Source: Nothophaeocryptopus gaeumannii (Eukaryota; Ascomycota; Dothideomycetes; Mycosphaerellales; Mycosphaerellaceae). From it: a DNA stretch of 64,000 nucleotides. Position numbers and translations under genes: made by a program. Every line of letters starts with the position of its first letter. Position 1 is the stretch's first letter. Positions 1-12,700 of this stretch are shown in pieces. Below the pieces are notes generated by a model. That model saw only the letters and a list, made by a program, of their open reading frames with translations. It ran no database searches and was not told the origin of the DNA. Location of the stretch: contig JASISA010000010.1 in the NCBI GenBank assembly GCA_031771865.1, positions 1,550,001-1,614,000 of the forward strand. The letters are read 5' to 3'.

Positions 1-592
1 ATTCCTCCTGCTCCAGGACGCGAACGAGCTGCCCTCCTTGGACAATGTGACAGTTGACACTCTGAAAGACTGGATGATTTACGGCCACCACACCTATGCC
101 AGTCCTCTCCAAACCGTCTGGCCGGATCTAGCACCCTGGCGTGACGCAGGCAACAAGATCCTGCACTACCACGGAGAATCTGACGATGCCATTCCCTCGG
201 CATCCTCTGTTCGGTACTGGGACTCCGTTCGAGAGTATCTCTACCCGGAACTCTCGTATAATTCTTCTTCTGATGCCCTCAGCGAATGGTACAAGTTCTT
301 CTCAGTCCCCGGAGCCGCTCACTGCGCAGCGAATCCGAACGAACCGAATGGCGCTTTTCCGCAGACGAATCTGCAGGTCATGATTGATTGGATTGAGAAA
401 GGTGTTGAACCAAAGACGTTGAATGCTACGGTTTTGCTGGGTGAGAATATTGGTCAGAATCAGCAAATTTGTGCATGGCCGCTGAGACCGTTGTATAGTG
501 GGAATGGGATAACGTTGGAGTGTGTGTATGATCAGGAGAGTTTGGATACGTGGCGGTATGATTTGAATGCGATTGGGTTTACTGTTTATTAG
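1..592 (+). CDS. Tannase / feruloyl esterase family protein, C-terminal part (gene starts left of window)
   Basis: The reading frame is open from base 2 and ends at TAG 590-592, giving about 196 residues of C-terminus. The motifs HYHGESDDAIP and PGAAHCAAN fit the acid and His parts of the catalytic triad of the tannase/feruloyl esterase family (Asp in the GESD loop, His beside a Cys). Family members are secreted alpha/beta hydrolases that cleave ester bonds in plant phenolics. The N-terminal half with the signal peptide and nucleophilic Ser lies outside the window, so substrate cannot be judged. It is convergent with the NRPS gene, with 159 bp between stops, and is probably not part of the siderophore cluster. 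Confidence 0.85.
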   Translation, partial: FLLLQDANELPSLDNVTVDTLKDWMIYGHHTYASPLQTVWPDLAPWRDAGNKILHYHGESDDAIPSASSVRYWDSVREYLYPELSYNSSSDALSEWYKFFSVPGAAHCAANPNEPNGAFPQTNLQVMIDWIEKGVEPKTLNATVLLGENIGQNQQICAWPLRPLYSGNGITLECVYDQESLDTWRYDLNAIGFTVY

Positions 593-751
593 TTGGACAT
601 GGAAAGATCAGGATGTACGAAAAGTTCAAGAAATATCGAGAAAGACGTGCAATTTCGCTCTATCAATGCTCACCACAACGGCAATCCTCTATTCTGCTCC
701 CTCCATAGTCCTCGCCCACAAAAGATCAGAACTTCAAAGATAAAAACCGAT

Positions 752-3700
752 CTACCTCTTCAACTCCGCCACACATCCCACAACTTCCCTCTCAATACCC
801 CCTACAAACTCCCTAATCCCCTCAACCCCCATCAGTGCAGCATCAGCTCTCACACCAAACACTATTCCTCCTTTCTCGCTAGGTCCCACATCCACAAATA
901 CCTGATCAGGCTGCAAGAAGCCCGCCGCGGGCAGTAGAGCGTCGATGGCAGTTCTGCCAGGTAAGGCGCGCGGGGAAGTATAGTCCGTTGGGACGCCAAG
1001 GTCTGTCATGGGTCGCAGTAGCTGATCTCCGGAGGAGCTGGTGGTGGAAGGTAGGGGTGCTTTATGCCAAAGCACGTTGATATATGCATTGAAAGGCGCC
1101 TGCTCAGCATCGGGATCCCATGCTGCGATGGCGGTTCGGAGAGAAGACTGCTCATACGGTACCCTCTTCGCCAGGAGCTTCTGTAGAGCTCTAATCGACT
1201 CCAAAACCGGACGCGCGAGCACATTGCGGAGGGCTAGGGGCAGTGCGTTCACACAGGGTCCAGTGACGCGTTCGATTTCCTCGAAGGCTGCTGAGCGACC
1301 TAGTTGGAAGAAGCCGAAGAGTGGAGAGGAGGTTGATGTTGTGCGGGCGAGGGCTCGTGCGAAGGATAGGAGGACGATTTGGTGTGGTGATATGCCGTGG
1401 AATGAGCAGGCCTGTTCGAGGACGGAGACGGTGATGGAGGTTGATTGTGTCATGTAGAAGCTTTGGCTTCGGTCCAGAGGATCAGAAGGTGAGTGAACGG
1501 AGGGAATGATGGCTCCCTCTGAGCCTGATAGGTGTTTGGACCAGAAAGCCTTCTCTTGGATCGGATCGGTGGACGCAAGCGTGTGATGAACCAGCTCGGA
1601 GAAGGATGGTACGGATTCCAGCTCGGCACCGATGTAGATTGCTTGCAATTCCGATACGAGACGAGGCATGGTCCATGCATCGTATAGGGCGTGGTGGACG
1701 TATATCATCATAGCATCGCCGTCTGCGCCGCGGACAAGTCGCAGCCTTACCGGGAGCGAAAAGAAGTCGGATGGTTGGCGAACTTCGTTGTACGCCACTT
1801 CTTTGACGCTTTCGAGCAGGGTCTTCTCACTTTGTACCACAGCAAACGCATCTTTATCCACTGCACTTGGACGCAAGACAACCTGGACCACCTCCTGAGG
1901 GCCAGTAGCAGCAAATGTCGTCCGAAGTACTGCATTTCGCTCCCTGAGCTTCCGCCAAGCAGACTTCAACCGTTCAGCATCAATCCTGGTCTCAGATTTG
2001 TACGTCCATCCAGAGTCGTACAAAGTCTTGCCAGATTGCAACCAGCTCAGCAAATAATATTCTTGACCTGGCAAGCACGGTAATGCCTTTTCAACGGCAT
2101 CTTGGCTTAAGGATAGGATATCCACAGCCAGTTTCGTTTGCTCTGGGGAGACAAGAGTGGCTGTGCCATTCGCTTTGGGAGCGTGTCCATTAGGTTGGTG
2201 GGTGTTCTTCTCAGCCACGATCTCGCAGATCCTGCCCAGCATACCACCTTTGAGAATGTCGGCGACGCTTATATTGATGCCTGCTTTCCTACAGCGAGAA
2301 GCGACCTGGATGCCGGCGATTGAGTCGATACCGAAAGAGTAGATGCTGGAGTTGAGAGTGATGTTGTCTGCTGGCACCTGGGCGACTTCAGCCATGGCGA
2401 TCTTGATTGTGTCGGAGTATTGCTTGACTGCGTCATTATTGAAAATTCCACTCTGTACGACAGCTGCTTTGCCCTTGATTGGAAGGTTGCGGAGCTTTTC
2501 TGGGTAAGCTGTTGCGAAACGTTCAGGTCTGTCCAAGATGTCATGGATGGCGTTTGTGAAGTGATCAAGCAGAGTCTTGACATCCTGCTGAGAAACGGAC
2601 GACAGCACTCGTGCCGTTAAGCCATCCGCAGCGTGTTCGACTTCGAAGTTGACCTGGTATTCTGATGGTACCGGTGCCTTATCTGTCTCCAGCAGCTTGC
2701 CAAGCGTGTCCAGGCCATACCCTCCACCACCTTCGACCTTGGAATACACGAAGATACTATCGATCAAAGGCGCTGGAGGATCAACAGTCGTCTCTCTCCA
2801 GGCTTTCTGAACTTCACCAAGCGAAGCGTGCTGGAATTCCAAAGATCCAGTATTGACTTCGTGCACTCGCTGCACAACATGCCTGTTCGTCTCCAGAGTA
2901 TCTTTGAAGGACACTCTGAACGGCACGGTATTGAACATCGGCCCAACGACATCGTTGCCTTCTCCAATTTCTGCGAGTCTAGCAGCCATCACATGTCCGA
3001 AGACAACGTCTCGTTGCCCCTGCAGACAAGACATCGCCTTGCCGAAGGCAGTCAGGCAGACGTCCTTGACATCGAAATCCGCCTTCCGACACTTCTCATT
3101 AATCGAACCAACATCGGTAGAGAGTAGTCGGAAGCTTCTCTCGCCGCTGTCCTCCGAAGCTGGAGCTCCTTGATACTCCTTGACTTGCTCAGCCCAGAAC
3201 TCGACAGCAGGCTTGTCAGACTGAATGATCGATCGTGCAGCTTCGTAGAACGGAGTCAACTTTGGCGTCTCTACTCCTTCATATCTCATGGCAAGCTGTC
3301 GGTAGAGCATGCCGATACTCATTCCATCATAGATGGCATGATGAAGAGTCAGAATGACTACTGGAGCCTCTTTCGACTTGACGATTTGCACGTCTGCGAG
3401 AGACTGAGAGTTCTCAATGCGTGCTGAGAAATCAGAAGTCTCGGATAGTTCCAGCCAGTGTGCATGGGCGTCTTCGACTTCCACTTCTCGCCAGGAGGGA
3501 GCTTTGTCTCGGTGAACGATAGCAGCCCATGGTGTCTTGAAGGATGGTAGGAAATGGAATGTGGTTCTCAGTACATCCAGATCAGACACGACTGCGTTCC
3601 ATGCATTTTGCAGTTGGTCAAGATCGATGCCAGGATGACAGCGGAAGGCGTGGTGATGCGTGTACAGGGCACCCTCAGTAGCCAGACTCTGGGCAAGCAT

Positions 3701-6700
3701 GCCGGCTTGCAGCGGCGTGCATTCGTATGCTTCGGCGTCTGGTGGTATTTCGATGCCTTGAGCCTTGAGAGAAGACATGAGAGCATCACGGCTGGACGCA
3801 TTTTCTCCATTTACAGCGTGTCCGTTGGTAGGTGCACCGTTCGTCTCTATGTCTCCGTAGGCTTGTGTGCATTTTTGAGAAGTCTCGAGAAGGCGACACA
3901 AAGACCCCAGGCGATTGTGCCGGATGACGTCCGCAGATGAAACCTTGAAGCCTTTATCACGAAGGTGTTTCGCGAACCTGATCGCCGAGATAGAATCGAT
4001 GCCGAGATGCACAAACCCAGTGTCCTTGCGGATATCCTTCTCTGCGACGCCAGCATACTCAGCCAACAGTGCACGCACTCGCTCTTCCAACAACGACCAA
4101 TGCATCTCATCAAAAGTCTCCTTTGCAATCTTACTGCGCTGAGTGCTATTCCCAGTGATCCCAAACGCCTCGACACCTACGTCATTGCGTTCGAAGATAG
4201 CATCAGTGAGCATCTCAATCCGCTCGAGAAGAAAATCTGCATCCGCAGAGATTCCAAACGTCTCAGTGAACCCCGCACGAACAGTGAGCCGATCCGAATT
4301 AGCATCAGCTTCGAACTCGACAGCCAACGGATAATCAATTGCAATGTCACTTCCAACCTGCTTGAGGAGTGGCTTGGTCTGGCTGGCTTGCTGCTGAATA
4401 CGAATGAAAGAGAATAGACAGTCGTAAAGCGCTCTGTCTGCCTTCGTCCACCGCCGTATATCTCTTGGCGATACGTGTTGGAATTCCAATGATGCGGAAT
4501 TTGATTGCTGCAGAGAAGTTAATGCTTCAGACAGCGGTGATGAAATCTCATCAAACTTCAGTCGAGCGGGTATCGTGGCGATGCAGGGCGCCATGATCTT
4601 GTCTGCGTTCTCGACTGGAATGGTGCGGCCTGATAGGACGTTACCGAAGATGAAGTCGCTCGTTTGAAGGGACTGCGACATGGCAATGGCGAAAGCAGCT
4701 TGCAACACAGTCGCCAACGTCACATTAAGTGAGCTAATCTGACAATCGAGTGTGGACAGCGGGTGAGCAAATCGTCTTTCAGAATTCGTGAGCTTTACGT
4801 TCTTTGCACCTGTGTCGCTCAGAAGTGGTGCGTTGTCCCAGCCTTGCAGCAGCTTGGTCCAGTGAGTTTGAGCCTTGGTCTTGTCGATGGCAGCAATATG
4901 CTCAATCAAAGGCGTCAGGGATGGGCGTGTGATAGCATTATGGGCTCGGTAGATGTCCTCCACATCTGAAACCATCATTTCCAGGCTATCGCCATCGTAC
5001 AAGGCGTGGTGAATGGAAAGCAGTAGAGTATTGCCCTGGCGGGTGAAGCGTATCGGTGGCTTCGTCCAAATCTCGCGAATGATCTCTCGCGCAGCCTGGC
5101 TTTGGATTGCTTCGAACGTGATGCTTGAATTAGACGAGTACTCAGGCCACTGAAGCTTGCACACGTCTGACTTGAGTACAACTTGGAAGAACGCATCGTT
5201 GTTTGTAGCAAAGCAGGTCCGTAGTATGTCGTTGTCGCGTACCAGCGTCTCCCAAGCCCCACGCAGGCGAGCAATATCAAGATCTGGACCAAGCTCAAAC
5301 TTGATATGATTGACATATGCACCATCACTGCCGTCCAAGCCTTGATGCATACTCTGGGCAACAAGCACCTCTTGCAAGGGCAAGCAAGGCATGACTGCAG
5401 CAACATCTTCGGGGCGAACTTGGACGTCACCGCCAGCCAGTAGAGACTTCTCTGTAGATGCCAATGCTGCCTGGATTGCCTGGACCTTGGGTAAGTCGTC
5501 AGAGGTTTGCTTCTTCGGAACGTGTGCCAGCTGCTCGATGGTAGGATTCATCATGACCATAGCCACGCTACATTGATAGTCTGCTCCTCGAAGCTTCGAG
5601 AAGACGCTGATGGCAGATAGACTGTCGATTCCCAATTCAAAGACCGTGGTAGATGGCGTGACGGTCGATGGCTTGTCTTTGAGGATTGAGCTGAGAATCT
5701 CCCAGATCTGATGCTCGCTCTCGTTTAGGGGCCTCTTGATAGCAGGCTTGCTGCCGTTGCTTGTGCCTCCCGGGGCGAACTGGCTCACTGGCACAGCAGA
5801 GAAGATCTTGACCAGTAGCCTGTTATCCGCCTTGCCAGACGTGGGCGCCAGTGGGATGTACGTGAGCGGAACTATGAGGTCTGGAACCATGAATACCGGC
5901 AAATTATTCTGACAGCTTGCCCTCAGCGTCGTGTTCGCCGAATCCAGGTCGGACTGCAACACCTCAGGTGGATCCTGCGACTTGCGCTTCGAAGATCCAG
6001 CTTCGGCAACGAACGCCACGAGCTGCATCCTTGATAGCTCAGGATGCTTGATCACCAGCGCAGCAGTATCGAGAGGAGCGTCAGATGCCATGCGAACACC
6101 TTCAGCTACCTCACCGAGCTCTGCTCGCTGGCCTCTGATCTTGACTTGATCGTCTTTGCGGCCCAGGAACAGAATGTGGTCATCGAGGGTGAGCTTTACA
6201 ATATCGCCAGTCCGATACATTCGTTGACCATGAAAGTTTTCCACAAAGCCCTTCGCATCGGGGCGGTTCAGGTAGCCATTTGCGATCAAGCTCCCTGTAA
6301 AACAAAGCTCACCAGGCATGCCGCGGAGGGCGTAGTCGTCGGTTCCAGGTACCAGAACATGGCCAACACAGTCTCCAAGTGGTGATCCAATATCTCTCAT
6401 ATCCGAGTCAGGGAGCAGTCGTCCGGAACAGCATCCAACAGTCGCCTCAGTAGGTCCATATGCATTAATGAGCCCAACTCGCTCATGAGAACCCCATTTC
6501 TTTCTCGTTTTTGGAGACATCTTCTCACCGCCCAGGCCAAGGAACACAAGATCAGGTGCATCTTCTGGGCTAAGACCAGTCTGGTCCAGCAGAGAAGGCA
6601 CGAAACTGGCATGGGTGATATGCAAAGAAGACAAGCATAACGGAAGATCGTCCAGAAGCATTGATTTTAGACCGGTGGTGATGGCGAATCCGTGGATCCA

Positions 6701-9700
6701 AGCAAGGAACATCTCTCCAATATGGACATCGAACGCCCGGCTCGCCAGTCCGAGATACTTCCCGCGACCTGCGAGTTGCTTGGTAGGTGTAACGCCGCAG
6801 ATGAACTCTAACTGAGCTTCAAGGAACGAGCTGAGGTTCTCTTGATTGACCAACACACCCTTGGGTTTTCCAGTACTTCCAGATGTATACAGCAAGTAGG
6901 CATTGTCTCGAGAACCACCCTGTCGAGGAAGATTCTCGGTACTCATGGATGCAAGAGTCGATCTGAACTCCGCACTCTCCGTATCGAGCAGTTTGCAGGT
7001 CTCAGGGACATCGACTTCATCGAACAACTCCTGTGTAGTGAAAATGAAGGCTGCATTGCTGTCTTCCAGCAAGAAAGCCTTCCGCTCGGCCGGTAGAGCC
7101 TCATCAATAGGGAGGTATCCATTGCCCGACTTCATAATACCCAATGGCACCGCAAAGCTCATGAGGTTTCGTTCCAAGCACATACCGATCATGCTCTTTG
7201 TGACGCCTTGCTGGTGTATGTAGTGAGCAATGCGATTAGCTTCGGCATTCAGCTGAACGTATGTCCAGGATTCCGTCTCAGTTCCATCGACATCTATCTT
7301 GGTCGCAATCTCGGCTGCTTTCCATTCTGGATGAGTACTGGCCCAATTCTCCACATACCAAGCTGGATGGTGCGGTGAGGGACATTTGGTGTCTTTGCGA
7401 GGCGTGGTGCGGGAGACTAGCTCGGTTGGAAAGCTGTCGGTCAAAGCGGTCAATTGTGTGCGTGAGCTGTTCACTAATGCCGCGACCAGTGCATCGAGTT
7501 GCTTTAGCATGAGCTGTTGCTCGTCGTCTTTGAGCATATGATCAGTAACTGCCAGTTCAAAAAGCGGTGTTCGTTCTGAGTCTTGCCAGACATTGAACGC
7601 TAACGGATGTTCGACCTGAATATTTGTCACATCGTCAAGCCTCTTCCACAGTGCATTCCCATCTTCTGATCCACCAACCGGATGGAACGCAAAGACAGCC
7701 GGGTACACTTGTGATCGTGCTCCTAGACCAAGCAGCGATTTGATAGTACCAGGACGAACATTGCGATGCGTCCAAGCCTCTCTCGAGAACCTATCCTGTT
7801 CGATCAATGTCGACGTAGCTGTATCCCTCCTCTTAAACAAGCTTGGAACAGTCGACATCAATGGACCAATGACATTCTCCAGCTTCCGGTCCATGACACG
7901 ATCCGAGAGAATCTCAGCAAGCATGACATGCGGGCTCTCTAAAAAGTCCGTGAGCATCAATGCCCACGCTGTGCGAAGAATGGTCACCAGAGACGAAAGC
8001 CCAATATCGTTCGCAGCCTCGCGCAACTTCGAGAAGGGCACACTGCTTCGCAAGTTCTGAATCCGATGGTTCAGCTTCAACCCCTCTCCCAGACTCTGCT
8101 CAGAGGACTCCGGCTCTCTGACGAAGTCTTGCAACGCATTCTTCCAGAAGTTGACAGTCTCGCTCTTGTCAGCGTCCAGAGCAGAGCGAGTTGCGATTGC
8201 CTCTCGAAGTGGCAGTCGCTGGACGGTCTTGGAGCTACGCTCATAGTGTGCTTTGACATCCTGCTGTAGAAAACCGAGTGAGGAGCCGTCGTAGATGACA
8301 TGAGAGATGGTGAGCATTAAGAGCGAGCGGCCGTCTTTGTGAAAGATGTCGATTGCCCAGGGAGGTAGTCTGAAGAGTGCCTGGTGATTGCGTTCCGCCA
8401 CCTCGGACACCCGTTGCTTGGCAGCTTGCTCGATAGAGCCAGTCACCGTGTGTTCCGACCACTCAATGGTAGGCTCATCATAGATGATTTGAAGGTAAGA
8501 CAGCCAATCTTCCTCTGCATTCGATTCATCGACTTGAACTGAGGCCTTGGGAATGAAACCAGCCCGAAGAGCCTCAGCCTGTCTGGCAACTTTCGTCCAA
8601 GCACGCTTCAGTCGACCCAGGTCAATGCCTTTATCGAGTCCGAAGAGATGACTGCTCCAATACGCTTGTGGATCTTTCAAGCTCTCGGCAAGCAGGCTCT
8701 CTTGCAAGATTGTCGTTGGAATGACGGCAAAATCCTCCGTATCCAGGTGTGGCAGAACAGCCTTGTAGTATTTGGCATCAAAACTCTGCAGGATCCTATC
8801 TGGATGCTCGTCATCAGCAACGCTAGAGGTAGCTGTCGATGGAGCAGTAGTAGTAGTAGCCAGCTGGCAGAGATCGTCAAGTGTCCGGCACTTGAAGGCG
8901 TCCACAACAGAAAGCCCATAGCCAAGAGCATTGATCTTCGGTATCAATCGGATAGCACCGATAGAGTCAATGCCAATAGCAGGCAAACTGTTGGAAGGCC
9001 GCAGATTGTCGATCGAAACACCCAGAACTTGCGAGATGACTTGAAACAGCGGCTCGTGTTGCTTTCGCCATCCCCCATCTTGAATCTTCAATGAGCTAGT
9101 CAAAGCCGCCTCTTCACCTTCCAACGAGCGAGGGTCGACAGAGTGATAGATTGAAGTCAACTTAGCTCTGTCGACCTTCGCAGACGCCGTCCTTGGAATG
9201 CAAGACAGTACGATGAAACTGCTCGGAATCATGTACGGCGGCAGACTTGTTCGCGCGTAGTCCTTAGCCACTCTTGCAAGTTCTTTCGCGGCATCGCTCT
9301 GCACCGCTGTGAGATCATCGTCACCGCTGGAGACAGACGGGCAAGCCAAGAAAGCGACTACAGCTTTAGCATCGCCATCCTTCCTCTTACAAAGTAATAC
9401 CTCAAACTTCTCGATCCTCGGATCGGCGTCTCTCAAAGCAAATGCAATTTCACCAAGCTCGACTCTCTGTCCGCCCAGCTTGACCAAGTCATCGTCTCTG
9501 CCAACATAATTGAGTGTCCCATTGGCCAAATGTCGTACGAGATCACCGGTCAGATACAGCTTCTGTTGAAGTTTCTCATTCCAAATGAACTTCTTCGCAT
9601 TGACCTCGGGGAGTTTCCAGTATCCAGGTGAAAGCTGAGGGCCAGCCAGAGCAAGTTCACCGATGGCGCCTCTCATGACGACTTCGCCGTTGTCGACGAC

Positions 9701-12700
9701 GTATGTGCCAACAGAAGGGAGAGGAATGCCGATATTTGAGCTGTGGTGGGTATCTGACTTGCCGGTGAATTGTCGCAGTGTCGAGACAACGGTAACCTCA
9801 GCCGGACCGTAGGTGTTGAAGGCTCGCATATTAGTTCCCCAGTCGGCGGCAACGGCCTCCGTGAGCTTCTCGCCAATCATGGTGATGACCTCAAGTGTCT
9901 TGACACTGCTTCGAGCCAGTGTGGCGGAGAAAGCAGGCGTGAGATGAGCATGTGTAGCTTTCGTGTCATTCGCGAGTCCGGCGAAGTTCTGCAGCATGGT
10001 CTGTCTGGTGCTAGAGATGAGTGTGCCGCCGACTGTCCATGTATAGAACAGATCCTGGACAAAGACATCAAAGGTGTACTGAGAGAACTGCATGCAGCGC
10101 ACTTCGCCAGTTGAAGTATCTGTCGGGATTGTCTTTGCCAAGGCGTTCATGGCGGTCGTACCTGAGCCATGAGTGATTGGGACACCTTTTGGCAATCCAG
10201 TCGTTCCGCTAGTAAAGATAAGATATGCAAGATGAGACGGATCTTGCTCCACGGAAAGCTCCTGGTCTTTAACGCTTGCAGCTCCAGCCAAGATGGATGG
10301 CAGATTGAACACAAGAGTCGAGACACCATCAGGAACGGCCGTAGGATCCACATTTGAAGAAGCCGATGACCTGACCAAAATTGAGCTCCCAGTCCTCTCC
10401 ATAATTGTATGCTGTCTCGCCGGTGGCGAATACGGATCGATCGGGCACCAACCAGCTCCCGCTTTCAGGATACCGAGCACTGCAATGTATAGCTCTGGGC
10501 ATTTCTCCATGCAGACCATGATGGGCTGATTTTCAATAGGACCAAATTCCTTGACGAGAAGTAGAGCAAAAGCGTGTGCCAACATGGACAGCTCGCCATA
10601 CGACCAACAGATATCGGGTTTCGACCCATCCATACTCTGCTTGAAGATCAGCGCCGACTTGTCAGGCCGATTCTTCGCATGCTTCTCAAAAGTATGATGA
10701 AGCAGGAGCTCCTCAGATGGCAACGACTCATCCTCCGCTACTGGGAACTCGGCAAGCCTTTGCTTGCTGACAGCGAACCGCGCTGCATCGAACGAAGCAT
10801 TCGGATTCTCGCAGAGATGGTTGGCGACATCATCAAACTGTCTCAGCATAGTCTCGGCAGCAAAGCTATTCAAATGCCTGTGTGTATATGTTCCGCGAAG
10901 TCGCAGATTGCCGGCGGGTGTAGGCCAGACCTCAATCATGATAGCAAAGTCATGCTCCATTGCTGGATATTCGATCTTCTCCCAGAGTCTGCTCTCGCCT
11001 GTAGATCTGTCGAAAGCTTGGAAGGCAAGGAGCGTGTCGTATGGGAGTGTTCCATCAGCAGTCGTCAGTGAACTCAATGGGATTCGGTGATGGGGTAGCG
11101 ACTGCGCGTTTTTGCTTGTGAGCTCGGACAGGACTTGTCTGGCTGTCTTAGCTTCGCCCATTGATCGACCAACGCGGACAGGCGCGACGATGAACGTCGG
11201 ACCATGGCAGATTGACAGCTCTTCTTCCAAACGATCGGAAACGACACTGCCAAAAGAGACATCTGCCGTCGTGCCCGTGTATGCAAGAAGGATAGTAGCC
11301 CAAGCAGCCTGAATAATAGAAAGTGGCGAAACAGAAGCCGCTTTTGACGCAGAAGCCAGCTTCTCCAACGTGATACCACCAGTAACCTCCGTGACGAAGG
11401 CATGCGAGGGTTGAGTCTCTGGCTTTGAAGCAGAGACGCAAGGAAAAGGCACCGGCTCGAAGCCCTCCAAGCGGGATTTCCAGTAAGCGACGGTTTCCTC
11501 AGTCGCTTCAGAGAAATGTCTCCGAACAGTGACATCAATCTCTGTTGGAGGAGAAGAAGCTTGATCGAGATATGCGCTTTCTACGTCTTGTAGTATGAGC
11601 TCTAACGAGCCTCCGTCGAAAATTCCATGGAAGAGGCTCAGTAGATATGCGTTCTGCTGAGGTGACTGGATCACAGAAAGTTTGAACGGCGGCTTATCAA
11701 GCGCGATTGAGTCTTCAGCGGCCCTCTGTGCCTCAAGCACAGTCTCCTCCCAGGTTTCGTCGAAACATGAATACTTCTCAATCTTGACAGACCCGTTTGG
11801 CGAGGATGGAGAAAGTACACACTGTCCGAAGGGCGATAGCTTGTCGTCGATGGGGGTAAAGACTGTTCGTAGTGCCTTGGGTCGTGAGAGGGCAAATAGC
11901 CATGCCTGTTCGAGCTTGGTCTGGTCGGTCCCAGATGCCTGATAATAGACAGAGTGATTGATGTAACGCTTGCGAACGTCTTTGGACTGGTTCGAGACGC
12001 TACGAAGGAAGCTGGCGATCATTCCAGACTGAGTTGCTGTCGTGGGAAGCACGGCTTCAATCTCAGAAGCTGATAGTCCCAGCTGCTGAGCGCAGGCTGC
12101 AATGTGACCATTGTTGAAGTCAGACAGCCGAGACTCCCATTCAACTTGCTTCGCTTGTGCGTCAGATGTTGTTGTAGCGCTCTTGGTGTTGCAGTGACTG
12201 GCAATGCCCTCCGCCGTCCGGCTGCTCAGAACATCGGCTACCGTCAAGTTTGCGAAGCCTTTTTCTCGGACTTGTTGCAAGAAGCGCACGGCGCGAAGAC
12301 TGTCGACACCAAGAGAAAGTAGATCCGTATTGGGCGAGATGTTGGAAGCATCGATTCGGCAAATATCAGCTAGTGTTTCCACGATGGCTGTTAATGTCGG
12401 ATCGTTGGAATGGCCGTTCGTGATGCCATTGACGTTCGGCGCCAGATCTTCAGTAGTCCTCCATCGCTCATCGGCAATAGCTTTCAGCGCCTTGCGATCC
12501 GTCTTGCCCGACCTCGAGCGAGGCATGGAATCCAAGAACAGGTACCGACAAGGCCGCATGAACGATGCCAGAGAAGCGTCCGCCGCTTTTCGGCAAGTTG
12601 GCTCCAAGACCTCTTTGTCCGCATGCTCTTCTGGAACAACGCAAGCCACGACTTGTTCACTGCCGTGACCTGCAGCGCCTTGCTGATGTACGAATGCCAC

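Noticed and set aside
593..937. 114-codon plus-strand frame overlapping the NRPS 3' end
   Set aside because: It lies antisense to the conserved NRPS C-terminus, has no family signal and starts immediately after the tannase stop.
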